From contig JAXMBL010000005.1 of the NCBI GenBank assembly GCA_046349915.1, positions 819,648-883,647 of the forward strand: a stretch of DNA of 64,000 nt, given 5' to 3'. The notes beneath the pieces were generated by a model, which was not told where the DNA came from, did not search any database, and saw nothing but the letters and a program-made list of their open reading frames with translations. How positions within the stretch are numbered: position 1 is the first letter of the stretch; the number at the start of each line of letters is the position of its first letter. Source of the DNA: CAIXSC01 sp046349915 (GTDB lineage: Bacteria; Planctomycetota; Planctomycetia; Pirellulales; Pirellulaceae). A program made the position numbers and the translations under genes. This document shows, in pieces, positions 18,427-26,986 of this stretch.

Positions 18427-18983
18427 ACGCTTCGCGATATCTCTCGTATCTCGACTTGATGTGCTGCGGGTTCGGCGGCGCCGTGCTGATGTTCCTGATT
18501 GTGGCTTCGTCGCGCCCCGAGCAGCGACCGACCGATCAGATCCTGGTGGTCCGTTGCCGAACCGACTGGGAGCGAGCGGGCATGGGTTCGGGTCAAAGCG
18601 AGCTGCCTTTGGCGAGGGCGGAAGTGGGAATTGAATATCGTCGAGCGGGCGATTTGGCGTGGCGTCGAGGCAGGCCGGGCGAGGGAGCGGGCGAGGTGTC
18701 GGTTTTCGCGGCTCCTTCGCGAGATGGATCGGGGACAGAAACGGTGATGGTTTGGCGTCAGCCGACGCGGGGTCGGTGGGAGTTTCGGCCATACTTGGTT
18801 GACTTCCCGTCGATGAACCGCCGGTCGGTAGGACAAACGGCGCCGAGTGAAGGCCGAGAGCCGACCACCGTTCCGGTCAAACTGGACGCCTTGGGTCGCC
18901 GGTTACGATTGGAGGGCGAGTCGGCCAGTCAGTTACGGCTGCCGGGAGAAACAGGCGCCACGCTTCAAGTCGTTCTGTTGTAG
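18423..18983 (+). CDS. Small single-pass MotB/ExbD-like partner 2
   Basis: A 186-residue protein built like its neighbour: short tail, Asp11 in YLDLMCCGFGGAV, one helix (about residues 14-32) and an exported beta-rich domain. The shared pattern (Asp, x, two or three residues, then a small-residue GxG(A/G)A stretch into the helix) suggests the two are paralogues that form a heterodimer inside the pentameric channel. The start ATG overlaps the previous stop (ATGA); an upstream in-frame ATG at 18387 lies inside the neighbour and has no support. No gene follows on this strand for 460 bp, so this probably ends the operon. Confidence 0.7.
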   Translation: MNASRYLSYLDLMCCGFGGAVLMFLIVASSRPEQRPTDQILVVRCRTDWERAGMGSGQSELPLARAEVGIEYRRAGDLAWRRGRPGEGAGEVSVFAAPSRDGSGTETVMVWRQPTRGRWEFRPYLVDFPSMNRRSVGQTAPSEGREPTTVPVKLDALGRRLRLEGESASQLRLPGETGATLQVVLL

Positions 18984-19449
18984 AGCGTCCTGGTTCACAG
19001 GCTAGCGAAATTCCTCGCAGCGTTAGCCGCCACGGGGCACGGCAACCACCTTTCGGGCCGCGACGCTAACCCCAATGCCGAAAACAAGATTTTCACCTCC
19101 CCAGCCATCAAACTCTCGCCCCCAGCTTCACAAGCACCGTGCCCCACCCCAGCATCCATCCCCCACCCCATCCACCCCTCCCATCTCTTCCATGTCCATT
19201 CCGTGCAATTCCGTGGCCCCCCCTACATCCGACAACTTCCCTGGCTGAATCTCACCGAGGTTGGACGAGAACTGGCCTTGCAACGAATCCGGACGGATCT
19301 ATAATCCCCTTGTTGACCGTGGCGCAGCTGGAGCTGGCTTCGTAGACAAGAGGGCTTTGAACTTGGGAAGCGAACACGTTCGCGACTCGACAAAAGGCCG
19401 GGGGCTTGTCCGGGGCGAGAATAACCAGTGAGATGGCGGCGGTTGCGAA
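18984..19449. other. Gene-free stretch between the channel cluster and tRNA-Gly
   Basis: No credible gene. The first 90 bases contain an inverted-repeat pair around GCTAGCG and CGCTAACC. From 19100 to 19230 the plus strand is a C-rich, low-complexity tract. A good promoter-like pair lies at 19278-19305. The open frames here lack any protein-like composition. Confidence 0.6.
19278..19305 (+). promoter_or_regulatory. Sigma-70-like promoter ahead of tRNA-Gly / tig
   Basis: TTGCAA at 19278-19283 and a perfect TATAAT at 19300-19305 are 16 bp apart. Transcription would run into the tRNA (19450) and perhaps the trigger factor gene. Prediction from sequence only. Confidence 0.5.
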
Positions 19450-19522
19450 GCGGGTGTAGCTCAGTTGGTAGAGCACCACGTTGCCAACGTGGTTGTCGTG
19501 GGTTCGAATCCCATCACCCGCT
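19450..19522 (+). tRNA. tRNA-Gly (anticodon GCC)
   Basis: A full cloverleaf can be folded: acceptor stem GCGGGTG/CACCCGC, D-arm GCTC AGTTGGTA GAGC, anticodon stem CCACG/CGTGG with loop TTGCCAA (anticodon GCC at 19483-19485), and T-arm with GGTTCGAATCC. The discriminator is T and CCA is not encoded. A T-rich run (CTTTTTTATT) follows. It decodes GGC/GGT glycine codons. Confidence 0.95.
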
Positions 19523-19603
19523 CTTTTTTATTGGTAGACAACTTATTGGGTCGACCGTAACCGACGGCGACCGACTCTCCGAGAGACGACCTGGAAAAGT
19601 AGC

Positions 19604-21091
19604 ATGAGCGCGGACACGGAAACTCCGGAAGCGGCGGAAACAGCAGAGAATCAGCGATTGAATCTGTCGGTCAAGGTCGACAACCGGAGTGCGTGCGAGC
19701 GGCATGTCACGGTCACGGTGGCCCGCGAGGACATCGACCGTTATCTGAAGAAGGCCTATGACGAGATCAAGGGCAAGGCGGAAGTGCCTGGATTTCGTCC
19801 GGGGCGAGCGCCGCGGCGGCTGGTTGAATCGCGATTCCGCGAGCATGTGCGCGACCAGGTCAAGGGTTCGCTGCTCATGGACAGCATGGCGCAGTTGAGC
19901 GACGATCAGGTATTCACGGCGATCGGCGAGCCCGATTTTGATGTGAACGCGATTGATCTGCCGGAAGAGGGTGCGCTGACCTTCGAATTCAATATCGAAG
20001 TTCGCCCTGAGTTCGATATGCCGAACTGGGAAGGGTTGGAACTGAACCGCCAGACGCACTCGTTCGCGGACGAGGATGTGACTCGGCACCTGAACCGGTT
20101 GCTCGAGCGACATTCGAACAAGGAGCCGGTGGCGGACGCGGCGGCCGACGAAGATTACTTGACGGTCAACCTGACGGTGACGCACAACGGCGTGGTCGTC
20201 CATCAGGAGACCGAGCAGGAAGTGCGGGTTCGTCCGCAGTTGAGCTTCGCGGATGCGGTGGTCGACGGTTTCGACAAGGTGGCCATTGGTGCTCAACCGG
20301 GCCAGAAGTTTGAAGTCGAGGCCAAGATTTCGGGCGAATCACACAACGAGGCGCTCCGAGGCCAGACAGTGAAGGTCGAATTCGAAGTGCTGGACGTCAA
20401 GCGTCTGGTGCCGCCCGAATTGACTCCGGCGTTCTTGCAAGATATTGGCGGATTTGAGAGCGAATCGCAGCTCCGCGACATGGTGCGAGCGGAGATGGAG
20501 CGACAGTTCAAGTTCCATCAGCAGCGCTCGATTCGCCAGCAGATTACATCCATCCTGACGCGAGGCGCCAACTGGGCTCTGCCACCCACGTTGCTGCGTC
20601 GCCAGACTCGACGCGAAGTCGATCGCTTGGTGCTCGAACTGCAATCGGCCGGGTTTAGCGCCGAGCAGATTCGCGAGCATTCGAATCGTTTGACTCAGAA
20701 TTCGCTGGCGAACACCGAGTTGGCGTTGAAGGAACACTTTATCCTCGAGCGAATCGCGGAAGATCAGAAGATCGAAGCGGAAGCGGGGGATTACGAGACG
20801 GAAATCGAGTTGATTGCGGAACAGAACGACGAGCCGCCTCGTCGCGTCCGTGCTCGCCTTGAAAAGCGCGGCTTGATGGATACTCTCCGCAATCAGATTA
20901 TCGAGCGGAAGGCGATCGAGTTGATTACGAGCAAGGCGACGTTCGTCGAGACGCCGTTCAAGCCGAATCGCGAGTCGACTTATGCGATCGACGTGCAGTT
21001 GAGCGGTGCGGGGAACGAAGAGGCGATCCCCGAGGCGAAGCACGGGGGCGAAGCGGGCCCGATCCCGAACAGCCCGGATATTCGCAAGTAG
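19604..21091 (+). CDS. tig: Trigger factor
   Basis: This is the ribosome-associated chaperone that binds nascent chains at the exit tunnel. The N-terminal domain has the ribosome-contact loop GFRPGRAPRRLVE (around residues 65-77). The middle part follows the FKBP-like prolyl isomerase layout but has lost much of the usual VxxxYxG core, so isomerase activity is uncertain. The C-terminal helical arms begin near residue 275 (PPELTPAFLQDIGGF). A 25-residue acidic N-terminal tail and an Ala/Gly-rich end make it 495 residues, longer than the usual 430. It precedes two clpP genes, the common tig-clpP order. Confidence 0.92.
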   Translation: MSADTETPEAAETAENQRLNLSVKVDNRSACERHVTVTVAREDIDRYLKKAYDEIKGKAEVPGFRPGRAPRRLVESRFREHVRDQVKGSLLMDSMAQLSDDQVFTAIGEPDFDVNAIDLPEEGALTFEFNIEVRPEFDMPNWEGLELNRQTHSFADEDVTRHLNRLLERHSNKEPVADAAADEDYLTVNLTVTHNGVVVHQETEQEVRVRPQLSFADAVVDGFDKVAIGAQPGQKFEVEAKISGESHNEALRGQTVKVEFEVLDVKRLVPPELTPAFLQDIGGFESESQLRDMVRAEMERQFKFHQQRSIRQQITSILTRGANWALPPTLLRRQTRREVDRLVLELQSAGFSAEQIREHSNRLTQNSLANTELALKEHFILERIAEDQKIEAEAGDYETEIELIAEQNDEPPRRVRARLEKRGLMDTLRNQIIERKAIELITSKATFVETPFKPNRESTYAIDVQLSGAGNEEAIPEAKHGGEAGPIPNSPDIRK

Positions 21092-21440
21092 TTGGATTAA
21101 AGTTCACGAATAGGTTCACGGAAGAATGCCAACCAGCTGGCCAGTCGCCAGCTGGCAGTCTCTCGGGAAAGCTCTAAAGTAAAGAGCAGTGACCGGGGAC
21201 AGGTACGCAACCCGCGGTGCGATCCTCGAAGGGAGGTCGGCGGGGAAGAGCGTAAGACGAGCCATCCGATGGCTCAGGGAGTCCCGTTCGCCAAGGATCG
21301 GCGTTCGACAGTGCGAGAGGGGTAGTGGTCGGTTATCGGGCAGCGATTCGCGAGCATCCCGACTTGCCGGGAGATCACGATCCAGCAGCCCGAGGTCATG
21401 TTCCTCGTCGCGCGATCATGCAAGAAAGGACCGGCTTGTA
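21092..21440. other. Leader region between tig and clpP
   Basis: No gene. A repeated CCAGCTGG box around 21129-21156 could form a hairpin (possible tig terminator or attenuator). Bases 21185-21420 are GC-rich with several self-complementary segments, for example GAGCCATCC/GGATGGCTC-like pairing near 21260. The frame is open here upstream of ClpP, but the translation is Arg/Ser-rich and unlike ClpP. It is probably a long 5' leader. No known riboswitch was recognised. Confidence 0.5.
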
Positions 21441-22070
21441 ATGCACCCTGATATGCCCGCTCCGATGCAGGCTTCCTACGCGTACCAGAATTACCAGCGT
21501 CAACGACAGTTGACGTTGGGTGATCTATTGCTGGAGAACCGCATTGTGTTCCTCCAGGGCGAGATCTACACGGGGAACGCCAACGAAGTCGTGATGAAGC
21601 TGCTGTACTTGCAAAGCGAGAATCGCCGCAAGGACATTCACTTCTATATCAATTCGCCCGGCGGCGACGTCGTCGCGACTCTTGCCATTTACGACACGAT
21701 GCAAATCCTGTCGTGCCCGATTGCGACGTACTGCGTCGGTCAGGCGGCCAGCGGCGCGGCGGTGCTGCTGTGCGGCGGCACCAAGGGAAAACGCTACGCA
21801 CTGCCTCATGCTCGAGTCATGCTGCATCAGCCGTTCGGCGGCGTGAGCGGGCAGATCAGCGATATCGAAATCCAGGCCAACGAGATTCTGCGGTATCGCG
21901 AAGTGCTGAATCAAATCATCGCTCGCCATACCGGCCAGGATCTCGAACGGATCGCGAAAGACACGGATCGGGACTTTTTCTTGAGCGGCGAGGAGGCGAA
22001 AGCCTACGGACTGGTTGACGAGATGTTGACCAAGCCGCCGGTCGCCGACGATGAGGAAGAAAAGAAGTAG
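21441..22070 (+). CDS. clpP: ATP-dependent Clp protease proteolytic subunit, copy 1
   Basis: ClpP is the serine peptidase chamber of the Clp machine, fed by ClpX or ClpA. The triad is present with exact family spacing: Ser104 (GQAASGAA), His129 (VMLHQPF) and Asp178 (DTDRDFF). The product is 209 residues, with an acidic/Lys tail (DDEEEKK). The start at 21441 matches the normal N-terminus; an open extension back to 21189 has no ClpP character. The next gene is a second clpP 72 bp downstream, so the two subunits are made together. In other bacteria such pairs form mixed or distinct rings. Confidence 0.93.
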   Translation: MHPDMPAPMQASYAYQNYQRQRQLTLGDLLLENRIVFLQGEIYTGNANEVVMKLLYLQSENRRKDIHFYINSPGGDVVATLAIYDTMQILSCPIATYCVGQAASGAAVLLCGGTKGKRYALPHARVMLHQPFGGVSGQISDIEIQANEILRYREVLNQIIARHTGQDLERIAKDTDRDFFLSGEEAKAYGLVDEMLTKPPVADDEEEKK

Positions 22071-22076
22071 TCGAGC

Positions 22077-22125
22077 CTGAAGCTTGTCCCTGAAGCCTGA
22101 AGCCTAGAGCCTAAAGCCTAGATCC
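22077..22125. repeat. Short degenerate direct repeats (CCTGAAGC type)
   Basis: The space between the two clpP genes is made of 7-9 bp variants of CCTGAAGC / CCTAAAGC repeated about six times. The same word appears upstream of ppc (27558-27568). This is low-complexity intergenic repeat of unknown role. Confidence 0.55.
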
Positions 22126-22142
22126 ACCTGGGAGCCGCCCCA

Positions 22143-22736
22143 ATGTCTTATATTCCCTATGTCGTGGAGAAGAGTGGCCGCGAGGAGCGGGCCTACGACA
22201 TCTACAGCCGTCTGCTGAAGGACCGCATCGTCTTCCTGGGAACTCAGGTCAACGACGAGGTGGCGAACGCCATCGTCGCTCAGTTGCTGTTCCTGCAAAG
22301 CGACGACCCCAAGGCTGACATCCACCTGTATATCAACTCGCCTGGCGGCAGCATCAGCGCCGGGATGGCGATTTACGACACGATGCAGTTCGTCACCTGC
22401 GACGTCGCGACTTACTGCATCGGGCAGGCTGCGTCGATGGGCGCCGTGCTGCTGACCGCGGGCGCCGCGGGCAAGCGCTTCGCGCTGCCGAACGCTCGCA
22501 TCATGATCCATCAGCCGTTGGCGGGCATGCAAGGAACCGCCGAGGAGATCATGATTCACGCGCGGGAATTCCGGCGAGTGAAGGAGCGGATGAACCAAAT
22601 CCTGCTCAAGCATACCGGCCACGCGATCGACAAGATCGAACGCGATACCGATCGTGATTGCTTCATGACGGCCGCCGAGGCGCTCGAGTATCGCTTGATC
22701 GACAAAGTGATCGAACACATGGAAGTGAAGAAGTAG
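22143..22736 (+). CDS. clpP: ATP-dependent Clp protease proteolytic subunit, copy 2
   Basis: This is the second ClpP, 197 residues, closer to the canonical ClpP in sequence (GQAASMGAVLL, IMIHQP, ERDTDRDCF). The triad Ser98-His123-Asp172 has the standard 25 and 49 residue spacing, so it should be active. It begins directly in the conserved MSYIPYVVEKSGREERAYDI region, with no propeptide of note. It pairs with the copy upstream; the differing residues after the active Ser (Met99 here, Gly105 there) are typical of two specialised paralogues. No clpX follows in this window. Confidence 0.93.
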   Translation: MSYIPYVVEKSGREERAYDIYSRLLKDRIVFLGTQVNDEVANAIVAQLLFLQSDDPKADIHLYINSPGGSISAGMAIYDTMQFVTCDVATYCIGQAASMGAVLLTAGAAGKRFALPNARIMIHQPLAGMQGTAEEIMIHAREFRRVKERMNQILLKHTGHAIDKIERDTDRDCFMTAAEALEYRLIDKVIEHMEVKK

Positions 22737-22808
22737 CCAGGTCGGCGGTCCGGCGTCGCGAATGATTCGACGAGCCGCGTCCGATCTCCATAATATGGGG
22801 CGCCAAGG

Positions 22809-24281
22809 ATGGTGCTTAAACTCGGCCAATACGCATTCGTTGCGCTCGGATTGCTCGTTCCGCTTCTCGTGGGATGCCAGGGCGGACCGAAAATCAACGG
22901 GTATATCGAATCGATGGCGGCCGAGCGGCGGCAGCTGGAAGATCGCGTCTACCAGCTTGAATACGATCTCGATGTGCTCCATTCCGAACTGGAGCATGCT
23001 CGCGCCGAGAACGACCGGCTTCGCTCCGGCGATGACTCTTCGAGTTCCCCCGGCAGCCAACGCGGTCGAGTACGTCGACCCGCGGCTTCGTCCATCGCTC
23101 CCAAGGGCGATTCGGCCGACAATCCAGCGATCCTGAAACCACCGACGGTGGAACCGGGCGAGGTGGAGAGTGAGCCGGCGGCGCCTCCTCGCGGCTTCGC
23201 GCCCGACAACGAAGGGCCGCCTCCCAACGCTCCACCCAAGATGACGCCCCTGGGACCTCCTCCCGGACGTCCCGCGGCGCCCCCGGGTCGACCTGTGATT
23301 CCTCCCGCGCGGCTACCGGCGCCCGTGAATCCGCCAGCGGTTCCCGACGTGAATGCCGTCCCCGGCGCGGAAGCCGCGGACGCGGGGCCAGGAGTGGACG
23401 CAGGGACCGCGAACGAGACTGGGCCAGTCAACGAAAATGGGCCCGCCAGCGAGGTGGGGACGGAAGGCATGGTCGAAGAAGGCGAGCCTGATCCGGGCGA
23501 TCCTGGTCCGGGAGCGGCGCCCGGCGGCACTTTGTTGGCTCCGCCTTTGACGACCACTTCGGCGACGAAATCGGTGGGTGAGCGTCGAGTGGCGACGATC
23601 GACTTGATCGCGAAACTGACCGGCGGCGTCGATCTCGACGACTCGCCGGGCGACGACGGCGTGACCGTGGCGCTTGATTTGCGAGACGACGACGGTCAAC
23701 CGGTCCATGCGCCGGGGCCGATTTCGGTGGTGTTGATCGATTTGGCGGCACAAGGACCTGCCGCGCGAGTGGCTCGCTGGGATCTCGACGCGGACCAAGT
23801 GCGTCGACTGCTGCCCGATGGTCGCTCGGACGAAGGTTTCGTCCTGCACATGGCTTGGCCGCAAGATGCGCCGAAACGCGAGAGGCTCCAGCTCCATGTC
23901 CGCTATGTGACGGCCGATGGTCGCAAGCTGGAAACGTATCGCGATATCGTCATCCGTTTGCCGGGCCAGCGAGTGTCGGCGGCGACGCCCAGCAGTTCAC
24001 CGGGTGGTTGGCGGACGAAGTCGGGTGGCCGCGGCGCGAGTGCGGCGAGTGGAGTAGTGCCGGCGAGCGCCGAGGCGCCGCTGCGAAACGCCAAGCCCAT
24101 GGGCACGGGTTCAACGCCTTCGAGTGCACTGCCGCCGTTGTCCTTGGCGCCATTGCCCGAGATGAGTTCGAGCGGCGCGAATTCGAGCGGCGCGAGCTCT
24201 AGTGGTGAGTCTCAAGGCAAGAAGCGTACAGCCGAGAGCGCTCCCTCCCCCGCTCGCCCGACATGGCGCGCCGAGCGATAA
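22809..24281 (+). CDS. Pro-rich lipoprotein with coiled coil
   Basis: The N-terminus is a lipoprotein signal with lipobox LLVGC (Cys23). A coiled coil of about 40 residues follows (ERRQLEDRVYQLEYDL and next heptads). The centre (about residues 75-250) is a disordered Pro/Ala/Gly chain. A beta-rich domain of about 130 residues (from VGERRVATIDLIAKLTGG) precedes a Ser-rich C-terminus. No enzyme motif is seen. The architecture suggests a cell-envelope tether or structural protein. The start could be ATG 22809 or GTG 22812. The nitrilase-type gene lies 46 bp downstream on the same strand. Confidence 0.6.
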   Translation: MVLKLGQYAFVALGLLVPLLVGCQGGPKINGYIESMAAERRQLEDRVYQLEYDLDVLHSELEHARAENDRLRSGDDSSSSPGSQRGRVRRPAASSIAPKGDSADNPAILKPPTVEPGEVESEPAAPPRGFAPDNEGPPPNAPPKMTPLGPPPGRPAAPPGRPVIPPARLPAPVNPPAVPDVNAVPGAEAADAGPGVDAGTANETGPVNENGPASEVGTEGMVEEGEPDPGDPGPGAAPGGTLLAPPLTTTSATKSVGERRVATIDLIAKLTGGVDLDDSPGDDGVTVALDLRDDDGQPVHAPGPISVVLIDLAAQGPAARVARWDLDADQVRRLLPDGRSDEGFVLHMAWPQDAPKRERLQLHVRYVTADGRKLETYRDIVIRLPGQRVSAATPSSSPGGWRTKSGGRGASAASGVVPASAEAPLRNAKPMGTGSTPSSALPPLSLAPLPEMSSSGANSSGASSSGESQGKKRTAESAPSPARPTWRAER

Positions 24282-24326
24282 TGGGGCCCTTTGGGTTCCC
24301 GCACTTATCGACTCAGGCGACAGACC

Positions 24327-25187
24327 ATGGCGAGTGTTTTTAAGATCGCATGCGTCCAGATGGACGTGGCATTCGCGGACAAAGAGACCAATCTCGGCCG
24401 GATGGAAGCGGCCCTGGAAAAGACCGCCCGCGCGGGCGCTCATCTGACTATTTTCCCCGAGTGTGCGTTGGCGGGTTACTGCTACGAGTCGCTGGCGGAG
24501 TGTCGGCCGTATGCGGAACCGGCGCCCGGACCCGCCACCGAGCGGATCGCGAACGCGTTAAAGCGATTGGGAGGCTACACGGTCTTTGGGCTGTTGGAGC
24601 TGGATGGCGAGCGAGTGTTCAACGCGTGCGCCTTGGTGGGGCCGAACGGTCTGATTGGCAACTACCGCAAAGTGCATCTGCCCTATCTGGGCGTGGACCG
24701 CTTTACGACGCCAGGCGACCGTGGCTTTGGCGTGTACGATGCGGGGGGACTGCGAGTGGGAATGAACATCTGTTACGACGGCGCTTTCCCGGAAGCGGCG
24801 CGCGTAATGGCGCTCGATGGCGCCGACCTGATTGCCCTGCCGACCAACTGGCCGCCGGGCGCCGAGTGCACGGCCGACTGTATTGCCAACGCGCGGGCTT
24901 TGGAGAACGCGGTGTACTATGCGGCGGTGAATCGAGTGGGAACGGAGCGCGGCTTTCCATTCATTGGCCGCAGCAAGGTCTGCGACACCAGCGGCCACGT
25001 GATGACTGTCGCCGCCGAGCCGGTGGAGACGATTCTGTTTGCCGAGATTGATGTCGATCGAGCTCGCAACAAGCACATCATTCGAGTGCCGAAGAAGCAC
25101 GAGATTAACCGCTTCGCCGACCGCCGCCCCGAGTGGTACGGCAAGATCGTCGAGCCGGTGACGGTGCAGCGCCCCTTCATCGAGTGA
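24327..25187 (+). CDS. Carbon-nitrogen hydrolase (nitrilase superfamily)
   Basis: This family hydrolyses C-N bonds of amides or carbamoyl compounds through a Glu-Lys-Cys triad. The triad is visible: Glu45 (FPECAL), Lys115 (YRKVHLP) and Cys149 (NICYDGAFPE). The 286-residue length fits a stand-alone amidohydrolase. There is no signal peptide, so it is cytoplasmic. The start at 24327 matches the conserved KIACVQMDV strand. The substrate cannot be read from sequence; branches include omega-amidase, N-carbamoylputrescine amidase and general amidases. Confidence 0.88.
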   Translation: MASVFKIACVQMDVAFADKETNLGRMEAALEKTARAGAHLTIFPECALAGYCYESLAECRPYAEPAPGPATERIANALKRLGGYTVFGLLELDGERVFNACALVGPNGLIGNYRKVHLPYLGVDRFTTPGDRGFGVYDAGGLRVGMNICYDGAFPEAARVMALDGADLIALPTNWPPGAECTADCIANARALENAVYYAAVNRVGTERGFPFIGRSKVCDTSGHVMTVAAEPVETILFAEIDVDRARNKHIIRVPKKHEINRFADRRPEWYGKIVEPVTVQRPFIE

Positions 25188-25303
25188 CCTGTAGTGGATT
25201 TCCCCAACTCGCGATATGAAGTAGGCTGGACCCTGGTTGCGGAACTTCCGCGACCTCATCGTCTTGATTTGCTCCATGGCTTTCGCGTGCAGGAACTCCA
25301 TCG

Positions 25304-26986
25304 ATGCACTTGGTCCATCGAATTTTGCAATGTCTTCAGATTGCGACCCTAGCCGCGGTGCTTGTCGCGGGCTTCCATGCATCGTGCGACGCTGGCGAGA
25401 GCGCTTCGCCGAAACGGCCCAACATCGTCTTCATCCTGGCGGACGACTTGGGGTATTCGGATCTGGGCTGTTACGGCGGTGAAATCGCGACGCCGAATCT
25501 CGATCAGTTGGCCGCGAACGGCTTACGGTTCACTCAGTTCTACAGTACGGCCCGCTGTTGGCCGACTCGCGCAGCGCTGCTCTCCGGCTACTACGCTCAA
25601 CAAGTCCATCGCGACGCATTGCCGCAACTGGGCGGCGGCGGGCAAGGAGTTCGACAAAAGTGGGCGCGATTGCTGCCCGACTTCCTCAGGCCGCTCGGCT
25701 ATCGCTCGTACCACAGCGGTAAATGGCACATCGACGGCAAAGTACTGGCCGCCGGCTTCGACCGTTCGCTCGACATGCGTAATCAGGGCAATTTCTTCTC
25801 CGCCAAGGGCAATTCGATCGATGACGTGCCCGTGAAGGCGGCCGAGAACGAATCGGGATATTACGCGACCATCGCGACCGCCGACCACGCGATCGACTGC
25901 CTGAAGGAGCACGCCGCGAAATATGCCGATCGACCATTCTTCCATTACGTGCCGTTCATTGCGCCCCACTTTCCGCTGCACGCGTTGCCCGAAGATATCG
26001 CTCGTTATCGCGACAAGTACCTGGATGGCTGGGACAAGATGCGCGAGCGCCGTTACGCTCGTCAGCGAGAACTCGGCCTGCACCGTACCAGTCTCTCGCA
26101 GCTCGAGGCTGACGTTGGACCTCCTTATCACTTCCCGGAGGCGCTCAAGAAGCTGGGCGCTGGCGAGGTGAATCGCCCACTGCCGTGGGAGCAGTTGAAC
26201 GACGAGCAGCGTCAATTCCAGGCCACCAAAATGGCGATTCACGCCGCCATGGTCGACCGCATGGATCAGGAGATCGGCCGTCTGATCGCTCAACTCAAGA
26301 CAATGGGCGCCTTCGAAAACACGATCATCTTCTTTGCTTCGGACAATGGCGCGAGCGCCGAGATTATGGTGCGCGACGGCGGTCACGACCCCTCGGCGCC
26401 ACCTGGGAGCGCCGCGACCTACCTCTGCCTGGGGCCCGGTTTTTCCAGCGCATGTAACACACCGTTCCGGCGTCACAAGACGTGGGTCCACGAGGGCGGC
26501 ATTTCGTCGCCGTTCGTCGTGCATTGGCCCGCCGGCATCAAGGCTCGGGGCGAGTTGCGAAATACGCCGGGTCATATGGTTGACTTCGTCCCCACGGTCT
26601 TGGAACTGGTGGGGGCGACGAAACCGGCGACTTGGGAGGGCGAACCGATCCCGCCCGCTCCTGGCCGTAGCCTCGCGCCGGCCTTCGCGGCGGACGTCTC
26701 GGTCCCCCGTGAATCGCTCTGGTGGCTGCATGAGGGGAATCGAGCGATTCGAGTGGGAGATTGGAAACTAGTCGCTGCTCAAGGCGATCCTTGGGCGCTG
26801 TACGATCTTTCGACCGACCGCGCCGAGTCGAACGATCTGTCGGCGACTCACCCCGAGAAAGCGAAGGAATTCGAGCAACTCTGGACTCGCCAACTGAACG
26901 AAACGATCGAACTCGCAAAACTCACCGCCCCGGCTCAACCCGCCAAAAAAGCCAAAGCGAAGGCTAAGGCACAGGCGAATCCGTAA
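25304..26986 (+). CDS. Secreted sulfatase (arylsulfatase family)
   Basis: Sulfatases remove sulfate esters, in planctomycetes mostly from algal or marine polysaccharides. A signal peptide covers about the first 30 residues. The metal-binding start NIVFILADDLGYSDLGCYGG is present, and the active-site box is CWPTR (Cys85-Arg89) followed by LLSGYY, the Cys type whose Cys is converted to formylglycine. A later SDNGAS (EN/DNG) motif is also present. The Lys/Ala-rich tail (KKAKAKAKAQANP) is unusual. It lies 117 bp after the nitrilase gene. A maturase for the Cys is not in this window. Confidence 0.92.
   Translation: MHLVHRILQCLQIATLAAVLVAGFHASCDAGESASPKRPNIVFILADDLGYSDLGCYGGEIATPNLDQLAANGLRFTQFYSTARCWPTRAALLSGYYAQQVHRDALPQLGGGGQGVRQKWARLLPDFLRPLGYRSYHSGKWHIDGKVLAAGFDRSLDMRNQGNFFSAKGNSIDDVPVKAAENESGYYATIATADHAIDCLKEHAAKYADRPFFHYVPFIAPHFPLHALPEDIARYRDKYLDGWDKMRERRYARQRELGLHRTSLSQLEADVGPPYHFPEALKKLGAGEVNRPLPWEQLNDEQRQFQATKMAIHAAMVDRMDQEIGRLIAQLKTMGAFENTIIFFASDNGASAEIMVRDGGHDPSAPPGSAATYLCLGPGFSSACNTPFRRHKTWVHEGGISSPFVVHWPAGIKARGELRNTPGHMVDFVPTVLELVGATKPATWEGEPIPPAPGRSLAPAFAADVSVPRESLWWLHEGNRAIRVGDWKLVAAQGDPWALYDLSTDRAESNDLSATHPEKAKEFEQLWTRQLNETIELAKLTAPAQPAKKAKAKAKAQANP

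Noticed and set aside
11786..18983. Zorya defence system
   Set aside because: A MotA/ExbB-type channel with small partners recalls ZorA/ZorB, but there is no OmpA-type domain on the partner and no ZorC, ZorD or ZorE-like gene; only the channel part is similar.
21189..21440. N-terminal extension of ClpP copy 1
   Set aside because: Translation is Arg/Ser-rich and unlike any ClpP; the family start fits 21441.
21092..21440. Riboswitch upstream of clpP
   Set aside because: GC-rich with possible hairpins, but no recognisable aptamer core.
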